DNA of 64,000 nt, from positions 62,001 through 126,000 of the forward strand of contig VNWV01000027.1 in NCBI GenBank assembly GCA_009801085.1, written 5' to 3'. Origin of the DNA: Lasiodiplodia sp. COLG20. Its lineage: Eukaryota > Ascomycota > Dothideomycetes > Botryosphaeriales > Botryosphaeriaceae. Below the pieces are notes generated by a model that saw only the letters and a list, made by a program, of their open reading frames with translations, was not told the DNA's origin and ran no database searches. Positions 46,832 to 56,073 of the stretch are shown piece after piece. The first letter of the stretch is position 1; every line of letters starts with the position of its first letter. The translations under genes and the position numbers were made by a program.

Positions 46832-48656
46832 CTAAATCCTCTCCTGGTCTAGCTTCGCGAGTTCATGGTAGTAGTGGGCTTGTGGGGTGATGGGACCACC
46901 GCCGACCCGAGGGAGCTTGATCTTCTTGATCTGATCGATGACGGCCTGGCGGCCTGCCACCTCTCTCTTCCGGGCATCCTTTGCCGCTTTGCTGTTCCGA
47001 TTGTCGTCAGGGATATCCGAATGCTTGAGACTGAGGAGGGATTGCTCCAGCTTGGCAAGGAAGCTGTCTTTGTAGCTCTCGAAAGTGCGTTTAACACTTT
47101 TGCGCTTTTGTTCACGGTCTAATCCGACATCTTTATATTCGCCTGCCTCTTTAACGCCTAGCGATGAGTACTCATGGAGGAGGTTCTTGAGGAAAGCCAC
47201 CCCGTCGTACTGGGAGACTACTGCGAGGACGAGCTTGGTTGACCACCTCCATTTCTCAATGGGAGCGGCCTTTTCCGGGAGCCCGAACACCTTGGACTGG
47301 AGTTCTTTCGCCTTATCATCGTACTTCTTCCGGTGAAGGTTGTACTCGTGCGAGAACTTGCTCAGAGACCTTTTGCTGCAAGCCCTTTGGCTCTTGGCGC
47401 TTAGTCTATTGTAGCGGAAAAAGTGGATCCGGGCTGGGGGACAAGTTAGCGAGTCTTCATGCAGCCGATCGGTATTATATCTACCTGCAAGCATCCTGTG
47501 ATCCCTCGTCGTGACGATTTCTCTGTCGTTGCTGTCGACTGACTCAGTCGGCCATCCAGCGGCTGTCGCGCGAAGAATCGTGTGGTCTGACGTGTACATT
47601 TCGTTCTCGGTGGTAAGGTAATGCGGAAGGTCGGGGGTAGCATGTGGTACGGGCATCTTAATCAGACGCCCTTGGCAGTCGCGGGCTCTGGGGGAAATCG
47701 TCAGTTGCTTGACTCTGAGGTGAGGGAGGACAGCGTTACCCTCGAAAGCTAACCGTCATAATGCCGGCGTAATGTAGGTTGCGTAGGTCGCGTAGGAAGC
47801 TACCTTCAGAAGATATTCAGCCCTCCAGCAACGACCCTAGGTCGTGGACGAAAGGACGATCGGAGGGTACGGAGGACGAGAGGGAGTAAATATGCTTTAG
47901 AAGGGCGAGGCTCTAGGAGGACGCTTGCATGTGAGCATCACCTGCGTTTTCGGAAAGAACCATGGCAAGGCGCTCGTGATGCATGCTGCCGTCTGAGGAA
48001 AGTGTAATAATCGGGTGACAGGACCCCTCGCATCTGGCTAACCTTCCGGAAAAACTGGTATTCCTCGTGGTCAAACTGCTCGCCATTATCCATCCCTCTG
48101 AGCAGTTTGACGGAACTATGACCATCGAACTCGTGGTGCGAGTCGTTTTGACGCCATACGAAGAGACTGACGTCAGTTCCATTCGAGATAAGGGATTCCA
48201 GAAGCTTGGATAAGCCCCGTAGGTTCGTTGTCAGTCCGTCGAAGCCTGTGAAGCATACGACTACTTTGCCTTGGACGCGTAGAGCGTTCCTGAAATCTCG
48301 GAGTTGCTTGCTTTCATCATCTGCAAAGTGAGGTAGAGTTAAGGCAGTGGGCTGTGAGGATAGGCACCACAAGGGTAGACGGAGCGATTGGAACGTACCT
48401 GGGGTTTATCGCGCGCTTGGCTCCAGGACTGGGCGCTGTAGCAGACTGGAGTGAACCTAGCCAACAGATCTGGGCGCTATCAGTGAGTAGGCTGGTCGAG
48501 AGAGGAAAAAGAAGGTGAAGCGGAGCGCGAGCGCGACTTACACTAAGCCGAAAAAGGAAGCGACACCTTGAGGCCGCGCTCTCTGCAGATTTTATTCAGC
48601 TGGCGGCGATCCAGCTTAGCGCAGTGGGCCTGAAAATTGCTCGGTAGTGGCTGCAT
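46832..48656 (-). pseudogene. CFTGFDGL-family protein gene, near-complete but probably damaged
   Basis: Two well-formed coding blocks: 48320-47942 (VVVCFTGFDGLTTNLRGLSK, LFVWRQNDSHHEF, FRKVSQMRGVLSPDYYTFLR) and 47687-46832 (MPVPHATPDLPHYLTTENEM, FRYNRLSAKSQRACSKRSLS, KVFGLPEKAAPIEKWRW, LVLAVVSQYDGVAFLKNLL). A 254-nt intron (GTGATG donor, CTGAC branch, CCCCCAG acceptor) joins them in frame, and a further 51-nt intron (47484-47434, CTAAC branch) is possible. The basic C-terminal half is charged and helical. On the 5' side an acceptor (TTTGCAG) precedes 48320, but the plausible upstream exon joins only out of frame, and a first exon starting MQPLPSNFQAHCAKLD at 48656 ends in TAG two bases before a GTAAGT donor. 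I do not recognise the family. Whether it is a live gene with mis-read exons or a recent pseudogene is open. Confidence 0.55.
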
Positions 48657-48953
48657 CGGCTTGATTGGGTGAGGTGAGCGTGAGCTGTGACATCGTTAGT
48701 TGCGACTGAGGGAATGGTAACGGGAGACGGTGCTGCAGGTATCGAGGCTGCTACGGCAACCGCTCTGCGGAGTGATAGCGCAGCGGGACGGGAAAAACTG
48801 CGTCATGCACGTGACCCCGCGCCTGCTCGCCCGGGTGCCCGACTTAAATATCTCTTCTTCACCCACCCTGACCCTCCTTCTTTTTCTCTCCGGTCTGTCG
48901 AACGATAAGGCCCGATCACCAACAACAACACCCCCTCCTCATTTCATCGTTTT

Positions 48954-50990
48954 GATGGCGGAAACACCCAGGCTTCGAGCGTGCAGTATGCCATTTCTGC
49001 CAGTAAATTGTCGCGCCTGCCCTCCAGTTATGAGGGCTCTCACCAGAACGTTCTGGCGCGAGTCAGAGCCAGTGACGTTTTGAGCTCTTCCTCCCCTCCG
49101 CCCTCCCTTTCCTCTTTTCTCTCTTTAGCCGCCAAACCCAACCCACGATACGCATCCATCGTCGTCAAAGATTCAGCGAGACATCCACTGCCTTTCAAGC
49201 TTGGCACTCTCAGGTGTGCAGTACGCGGATGAGGTTCTCAACACTGCGCCGATCATACCCCACCGTCTACCTTAGGCGAGCCCGAAAGAAGGCAAAAAGC
49301 ATCGTCGACCTGGAGGACGAATGTCGACAGCTCATCTTGCATTTCATACCCTCCACGATTGGCCATGGGTGTCCGACTTCCAGCCCAAATCATGCAACGA
49401 TGCTGCTGTCTCGAAGACACTCGGCCGCAAAAGCTCTCGGATCCACCTGCGCGGTACCTACAGCAGGAGTTTCTACTCAACCCGTCAATGATGGCATAGC
49501 GCAAATGCATTGTTCTTGCGCAAAAACACCTGGCTTTCAACCTTGCGTTGATTGTCAGAGCGCCTAGGGGCGTCATGAATAAACCGAATACTTTTCTCAA
49601 TCATTGCGACGGTGGTTCCCTGATTTTGGAACCCTCTCGTAAGTCTCCCCCCAGACCCTACAAACTCAACCAACTTAACAAACACCGTCACAGTTTCTTA
49701 CCTTGCGATAGCCATCAGCCCGAACCCTTGTGCTGGTTCTTTGGCTTGATGCAAACCGTGCTCGTCATGTGCCTCACCTCTACAAAGCAGTCATCGAGAT
49801 CTCGCAAGCGCCAGAGGTATGAGTTGCATAGTCTTTCCACCGACGACTCCCCTCAGCATTCGCAATACCTTCACAAACTCCGCTGCCAATATTGGGCTTC
49901 ACTTTGATGTCATCAACTTCAACAAGGCTGGTTCAGGGTAAATCGCACACAGCTACCACCGCATTCAACTGACCAAACCAGCAACGACCTCGATACCAGT
50001 CAGCTCAGCCAATGCACTTTCGAGGGATATCGGCTTCTTTGCTTTCCTCAGAGTGCACGAATTCTGGCGCGCCAATCAGATTACCTCGTTCATCATCTGG
50101 AAAAGTACACATGGAGAGAGTATATCGTAGCAGACTCAAGAGGCAATCGAGCGACAGCGGAAACAACCCACGCAGACACGAATAGAGAGCATCGTGTAGT
50201 CTTCTGCTTGTGATGGAACCATGGAATACGTAAGTGAGATGAACTTTAATTAGATACGAGCCAGCGCTGATTTTCTTTTCCCAGGCAACCTCCCTGCCGC
50301 GCCTCCCACCCCATCCCAGAACCGAGGAGACGATCAATCAGCATCCTCTGCATAATTTTCAGCAAAACAGATGACGGCTGCCTGCACGACACAATCCCGC
50401 GCTCGTATCTGATCCGCCTCACGAAACCCCGCTCACCGACCCCGACATTCATGGCGAAGAAGTATCAATCAAACTCGACGAGGCCCAGTCCTACAAGCAA
50501 GACAATTACAGATCACTATCAACTGGGCTCTCAGCGCCAAGAAAGACGTCAAGGAAAGCATGGCCGATGCTGTCCAGGGTGGGGAAGTGGCCATTGCTAT
50601 TGTCCATCTGGTTGCTGCAGGTGAGCAAGCAGCGTTGTTCGTCCAAGACCACAGGCGTTTGGACGTCGTCGTTAGTCACGCCCGGGATGGCCTGACCAGC
50701 ATCAGTGACTCCAGCAGTGTCGAGCCGGATACGCATAAGGAAGTCACTGAGGCTGGCACGATGGGCAAATCGAAGAAGCCCCCCAGGAAGGACCTCTACA
50801 TCGCCGCCTTGATCTGGTTCACAGGCAGGGAGTGGCTCAAAGACCATACAGAGCCCACCGGGTCTAACCGACATTCAGTGGAACCTGGCAGAACGAAATC
50901 GGAGATTATTTCACGATGTGTATTCAAAAAGTGGAGGTCGCCTAAAGCCTTAGAACGCTGTGCATGCCATCTAGAACCGAAGGCTTGCTA
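48954..50990 (+). pseudogene. Degraded superfamily 1 helicase relic, copy 1
   Basis: Plus-strand coding remnants in changing frames: SVQYAISASKLSRLPSSYEG and VVKDSARHPLPFKLGTL (49.0-49.2 kb), IVDLEDECRQLILHF (49.3 kb), HLYKAVIEISQAPE ended by TGA (49.8 kb), IRNTFTNSAANIGLHFDVIN (49.9 kb), and ADAVQGGEVAIAIVHLVAAG followed by FVQDHRRLDVVVSHARDGL (50.56-50.70 kb). The last part matches the pattern of helicase motifs V and VI (Q-G-x-E; RRLNVAxSRARxGL) of Upf1-like SF1B helicases, with the motif VI Ser-Arg-Ala-Arg decayed to Ser-His-Ala-Arg. Multiple frame changes and stops indicate a pseudogene. Confidence 0.55.
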
Positions 50991-51064
50991 ACAGGATCTC
51001 TACTCTATATTGCTCAAGCACGATACCACTGAGCCACCCGCTAATCGACCCCTTCACTCACGCA

Positions 51065-51674
51065 GATGTCACTGAAGCGAAATCCGAGATGGACAGCGAG
51101 GATCCCAAGCAGTACGACAAGGCCTGACTACAAGACGTGCAAGCGAACGGGAGTGCTCTACGCCGCTCGTCCCGCCCTCATTCTCGGGCTGACCTTCAAA
51201 ACGTACAGTGGGTAATGGGTGCCATCAAGCAGCTGAGCCCCCAATGAAACAAAAAGAAAAAAAAGAGGGGGACTATTGTCATCCTTACACTGTATGTACA
51301 AGCGCCAGTGCGAGGAGTGCGATGACTAGATCCTCAAGCTTCGTCGCTTGGAGAACTTGAAGACAAGCGACGTTCTCCGAACTGCCACCGTCGACTCTTC
51401 TCAGGGTTATAAAGCAGATATCGACCTCTTAGATCTCGTTGACGTCACTGCTGGCAAATTTGCAATTACGCGTGGCAAGAAGTTGTTTTGACGTTGACTC
51501 GCTGAATCTAAATCCAAGATTGACGAGGATAAGGACGTCTTCGAGCCCAGTATTGAGAACAACTTCCACCACGCCTTCACCGCCACCACCGTGCTGGACG
51601 TGATTCGGCCTATACCAGCAGAAGAAGAGACGTGTGAAAAACCTATTGGGAGCGTGGTGATGTTCTTTTGCTAG
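51065..51674 (+). pseudogene. Degraded superfamily 1 helicase relic, copy 2 (C-terminal part)
   Basis: One plus frame reads DVTEAKSEMDSEDPKQYDKA, TGA at 51126, then after an interruption RRLENLKTSDVLRTATVDSS and QGYKADIDLLDLVDVTAGKF, which fits helicase motif V (TVDSSQGxEADI). Internal stops include TAG 51327-51329 and TGA at 51489 and 51495. The frame ends KPIGSVVMFFC at TAG 51672. A second motif V in the same direction as the one at 50.56 kb means two helicase remnants, perhaps tandem copies. Confidence 0.55.
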
Positions 51675-51978
51675 GTAGCATTCGGAATCAAAAGCTCACT
51701 GATAACTAAAGTGTATTCCTTGAAGTGATTGCGTTGTGTATATGATATGATAGGAGAACTCAATACTCGCTAGCATGAACTTGAATTTGCCGTACATAAG
51801 AAATGGGGCAGGTGAGCTAAATATTTGAGAGATACATAGTGTGAAATTTGACAACATATGGGGCGGTGAAGCTATTGTCCGGACGTAGATGTAGAATTTA
51901 AAATGATACATATGCGTCCAGACAATAGCTTCACCTCCTCATATGTTGTCCTTTTTTTTTTGTTGCAAGATCCGTGAA
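51645..51978. repeat. Duplicated segment, copy 1
   Basis: ATTGGGAGCGTGGTGATGTT through the end of relic 2, then CATTCGGAATCAAAAGCTCA and TATATGATA, hairpin copy D, a T-run and TTGCAAGATCCGT recur at 53811-54075. This copy has about 70 extra bases before the hairpin. Confidence 0.8.
51850..51950. mobile_element. Hairpin MITE-like element, copy D
   Basis: Ends GACAACATATG and CATATGTTGTC are exact inverted repeats; the core contains GTGAAGCTATTGTCCGGACG with the complement on the right arm. A T-run of about ten follows directly. Centre GTAGAATTTAAAATGATACA is shared with copy E. Confidence 0.85.
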
Positions 51979-52055
51979 GTAACGCAACAGACGCTAGACT
52001 AGATCACGCCCAGCACAATGTCTGCCGTGAACGCGTGATGTACGTCGTTTTAAAT

Positions 52056-52156
52056 CTAGGTGAACAACGTGAGTCTTGTTCCCTTTACTTGAACGGCTGT
52101 TAAGAGCTTTTCCAGGCCGGGGAGGTTAGTGGAAAGACCATCGAAACCGGTGAAGC
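52056..52156 (-). pseudogene. Fragment of a second CFTGFDGL-family gene
   Basis: About 100 bp on the minus strand encode CFTGFDGLSTNLPGLEKLLT and VKGTRLTLFT, then TAG. The first part aligns with CFTGFDGLTTNLRGLSKLLE of the copy at 48.2 kb. No coding continuation is seen on either side, so only a fragment of one exon remains. Confidence 0.65.
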
Positions 52157-52294
52157 AGTTTGAAAGGGACCGTTGCATCAGGTGGGATGGAATAGACTAA
52201 TGCATAGTATGATATATGCACTGCATTAACGAGAGAAGAGCAAGCAAACGGATACTATCTCCTAGTAAGACGATACGCCCACTACACTTCCAAT

Positions 52295-53777
52295 TCATTT
52301 GGACCAAAGACGAAGAGTCAGCCTTTCAGTTGTATAGAGATTGTCGTCGCCGGTGATTCCGGCCTCCTTGGCAGAGTTCTGAATTCGCTCCGATTGAACG
52401 TGCTTGGCTACGTGAGCGGCCATTTGTCGAAGACGGTAAGTGGCGCCACATATGTGGCAAGCTGCAGACTTGTTCTCCGTTGTTGGACAATGGTTCCACT
52501 TGTGCGCCGGAAGCTTCCCTAAAATAAGTTAGTTTTGAGCGCCTTGAAACTGCAGTTTGGCTCAGGACATAGGACGTTGCCGTCGTCATCTCGCCGAACC
52601 TCAATGACGGATGTGTTCGAAGGGCGGTTAACTGCTTTCCTTGAACCGCTTCCTCCTAGCGTCCTGATCCCATGCCAGGGCTCCTGATTCGGGGTTGACG
52701 ACGGAAATGCTGCCGACGGTGCAATGCTGGCTAGACCTCTGTTGGGCATGGATGTCTCAGGGTCGATGTCTCCGTTGTTACGGCAATGGGATTGAATTTG
52801 CTTGTTACTTCTAAGCGCGTGGGCTACATCGCCCTTGTTGAGGCCCATTTGTACAAGTCTGGCAAAGGAGCATTGTTCAGCCGTGTTCGCCTGGTGGCCG
52901 CTGTTCAGAAATCAAACTCCATCTGCAGTTTCCATTGAAGAATAACAAAAAAGAAGGTGCTTCTCGAGTTTTCGGTGACATAGGTCACACTCAGCCTCGG
53001 TATTTTCATGGATCATCATATGCCGCCGAAGGGCGTCCTTTCCCTTGAGCTTTGCCTGACACTGCACACATTCAAACACCGTGTCGTCACGTTCCATGCG
53101 GTGCCAAAGCTTGACGTGATCGTCTAGAGATTTCTTTTCCTTGAATCTTTCGTCGCATCCCTCTTCGGTACAACTGAAGGTAGCTTCGAAGTGTCGCTTC
53201 AAGTGACCTTTCAGGTCTGTCTTGGGCTGCCCACACAATTGACATTGGAACTGGCTTCCGCAAGGAGTGCTCTTTTTGAGAAGGTGAGGCCGGACGTCTT
53301 GAATACTCTGAAAAACCTCGAGGCATGCATCTTCAAGGCAGAGAAGTTTTCCGTCGTCAGTGGGGGCCGGGTAGAAAATTTTAACGGCGGTGTTACGGTT
53401 CTCGGCGCTGGCCTTGAAGGCAACTCTCTTTGTCTTTTTATCATAAACGACGATGCTCTCTTGCTTGGGGAAGAGACCCTTGTTGGGCTCCTCTGTCGAA
53501 GCTACGATAGCTCGCCAGTTCCGGTGGGTGGGGGTAATTTGTTTTGCGGTTCGTTTCCCTTGTGCCATAAGCTCCTTGGTTAGGCCGAATATCACTGCCT
53601 ATTTGAGAATGGTGTAGCCCTCCGTCTTGGAAGACTCGCCAGTATTGAGGAGTCTAAGGGCATTGAGAATCTCGTATTGTTCAAACGTTGAGTAGCGGTC
53701 GTTATCACGACAGACCATCATGGATAGACGGGTCCCGTTATCAGCTAAATACGGAACAGTTCTTGGAATCTGACCAT
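52295..53777 (-). pseudogene. C2H2 zinc-finger gene, probably inactivated
   Basis: From the 5' side one frame reads PRTVPYLADNGTRLSMMVCR and EQYEILNALRLLNTGES, is stopped by TAG at 53601-53599, and continues in the same frame as VIFGLTKELMAQGKRTAKQ. The following block has fingers CQLCGQPKTDLKGHLKRHF, CTEEGCDERFKEKKSLDDH, CVQCQAKLKGKDALRRHMMI and a truncated CDLCHRKLEKH before a stop at 52912. A further block, GHQANTAEQCSFARLVQMGL and NVLCPEPNCSFKALKTN, is followed after a CTAAC..TTTTAG acceptor-like sequence by CHICGATYRLRQMAAHVAKH, ending at 52295. Blocks can be joined only with ill-fitting splice sites. Most likely a decayed zinc-finger regulator; a multi-exon gene with one nonsense mutation is the alternative. 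Confidence 0.6.
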
Positions 53778-53810
53778 GTTTGTCGTTCCCTCATCGACGT
53801 CAAGGATGCA

Positions 53811-54075
53811 ATTGGGAGCGTGGTGATGTTCTTTTACTAGCATTCGGAATCAAAAGCTCACTGATAACGAAAGAGTCTTCCTTGAAGTGACTGCGTTGTG
53901 TATATGATAAGAGACCTCAATACTCGCTAGTATGAGATTTAACATGTGTGGGGAGTTGAAGCTATTGTCCGGACGTAGATGTAGAATTTAAAATGATACA
54001 AATGCGTCCGGACAATAGCTTCAACTGCCCACACGTTGTCTTTTTTTTTTTTTTTTTTTTGCTGCAAGATCCGTC
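53811..54075. repeat. Duplicated segment, copy 2
   Basis: Matches 51645-51978 (see there) from ATTGGGAGCGTGGTGATGTT through the hairpin and T-run to GCAAGATCCGT. It therefore carries a copy of the last codons of helicase relic 2 without the rest of that gene. Confidence 0.8.
53939..54040. mobile_element. Hairpin MITE-like element, copy E
   Basis: Left arm AACATGTGTGGGGAGTTGAA, then GCTATTGTCCGGAC; right arm complementary, ending CACACGTTGTC, followed by about 20 T residues. It shares its centre with copy D and lies at the right border of the accessory stretch. Confidence 0.85.
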
Positions 54076-54509
54076 TGCAGTTGCAATTGAAGAGCAGCAA
54101 ATGGAAATATCTATGGAGAACGTGAAAGCGCCGCGCTTGCAGAAGTGGAGCTTCCATTGTGGTGAAAAAGCAAAGCGTCAAACATGGGCTTCGTTACAGA
54201 TTCACGCTCAAAAGCTTTGAGGAGGATTGGTATACCAGAGAATGCTCTCTCATTTTCCTTTTTGGTAAAGGTTTTGCGGCGCTATCTAATGTCTTCCAGA
54301 GCGAACGCTAATTTGCAAAACAACAGGGATATTCATACTCCCGATGCCAATGCAACCATCCTCTACTCTACGCAAAAAACTACACTCCGTGATTATGCAA
54401 TGTACGCTGCTATGCTGAGATGTAAAACATAAAAATAAAAAAGCGATGGTGATGCGAGTTTCCAACTATGACAAATGAAAACCCAGGAACGATGGACAAC
54501 ACAACCGAA
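54076..54509. other. Intergenic region
   Basis: About 430 bp between the duplicated segment and the end of the Izh3-like gene. No feature seen; the A/T-rich bases near 54425-54440 may serve 3' processing. Confidence 0.5.
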
Positions 54510-56073
54510 TCAATACGCCGAACACTGCGGCTGTGTCTGGGCGCGCAGGAAAGCCTGCGCAAAGAACTCCTGCATGGCCACGTAATGGAAAAGAATACCG
54601 CCGAGCACCGCGACATGCCAGATGTTGTGGCTGCCGCCAACGTAGTCGAACATGCCCGGGCACCAGCGCTCGGGAATCTTGGCGGCGTAGAGCACAGCTC
54701 CAGTGAGGTAAACGGCAAGGGACTTGACGATAGGGGCGTAGAAGTAAATGGCCCAGAAAAGACCGCGCGAGTGAATGAGCTGGACCACCGGAATGGCACC
54801 GGTGGCCGAGAGCGACACGTAAAAGCAAACACGGGCCCAAGCCATGTCAGCACGGTTGAAGGTCGGGTGCCAGGGCAAGATGACACCGCCCACGCCAAGC
54901 ATCAGAGTGGTGCCCATGTAGATCCAGCGTGAGACGGGCTCGCAGTAGAACGCGGTGTACTCGGTCGTCATGATGGAGGCTGCCACGAGGAGCGAAATCC
55001 CCGTGTAGTCGACGCAGGCGAAACGCTCCATCAGCTTCTGTTCCGAGATGCTGCTCATAGTGTGCCACATGGTGCTGCAGACCAGGCACTTGCAGGCAGC
55101 GAAGAAGAACATGGCGGCGATCAAGATGTCGGATTTGCTCGACATGTGGAAGTTGACGCTGGTGGGATAGAAGTAAAAGGCGATGGACAGGACGATGACC
55201 AGACCGATGGCGTGGGACCAGATGTTGAAGGATTCGTTGGAAAGGTTGAAGACGGACAGAATGCAATCCAGCTTGTCCTCGTGGAATCGGTATCCCTTGA
55301 GGATGTGGGGGTTCACGCGCCAGGGCTCCGGAAGATCCTCGTACCTGATCAGGCCGTGCTCCTTTGCTCTCGCCAATGCGTGTCCCACGGCATGCTCCAC
55401 GCTTTCCTTCATGCTGTCCTTGGCTCGTCTCGCCTTCTCCAGACCCTCGCCCATGACTTCCTTCGCCTTGACCTTGGCGTCGTGCATCCTGCGGTGGCCC
55501 TCGCCGTAGATCTCATGGGCTACGGCCCGTACGCCGGCGTCCCGCATGGCGTAGGCGCGGGCCTCAAAGTCGGCCAGCGTCAATTCCAACAACCGGATAC
55601 CCTCGTGCACCTTCTGCTCCATGGTCTCCTTCCGCGCCAAAGCATCCTGGTGAATCGTCTCCAGAGTCGTAACAAGGACGCTCGCTCGGCGCTTGCCGGC
55701 GTCTATTACGTCGTTCCTCACGCTCGAGCACGAGTCGCGCACGGTGTGGAGGGTGTTGTAGGCACGCTCAATACCGGCATCCAGCTTCAGTTGGCCGTAA
55801 GATTCTATAAAGTCAAGGCGGCGCTCAAGCTCGATCAGAAATCGGTCGACCTGCAATTTAGACTGATTAATCTCCGCTCGGACTTCCCTCACACGACGCT
55901 GCGGGCGCACGCACCAAAACCTGTACGTTGTCCTCCATAGACCAATTCCGGCGGTGATAGGAGGAATGCCTGCGCCGGCGCAGCTCTTCTCGGCGGACAG
56001 CGAGACCGGACGAGGTGCCTATGACGGGTTCCTCGTAGGACTCGGTCATGATGGACGTGGCCGTGCACGCCAT
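54510..56073 (-). CDS. izh3: PAQR/Izh3-type seven-span membrane receptor with coiled-coil N-terminus
   Basis: Two exons, 56073-55927 and 55850-54510, give 495 residues. The 76-nt intron (GTACAG..TTGCAG) joins SMEDN to VDRFLIELERRLDFIESYG; a neighbouring GTTTTG donor would add only two residues. Residues 50-225 are a long charged helical/coiled-coil region. The membrane domain follows, with the PAQR marks ESFNIWSHAIG, a His in STMWHTMSS, ERFACVDYTGIS, and GGSHNIWHVAVLG near residue 464; these His and Asp residues form the zinc site in adiponectin receptors. The long N-terminal extension distinguishes Izh3 from Izh1/2/4. In yeast, Izh proteins affect zinc and sterol homeostasis at membranes. 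The frame upstream of the first exon border contains several other open frames, so the N-terminal exon is the least certain part. Confidence 0.9.
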
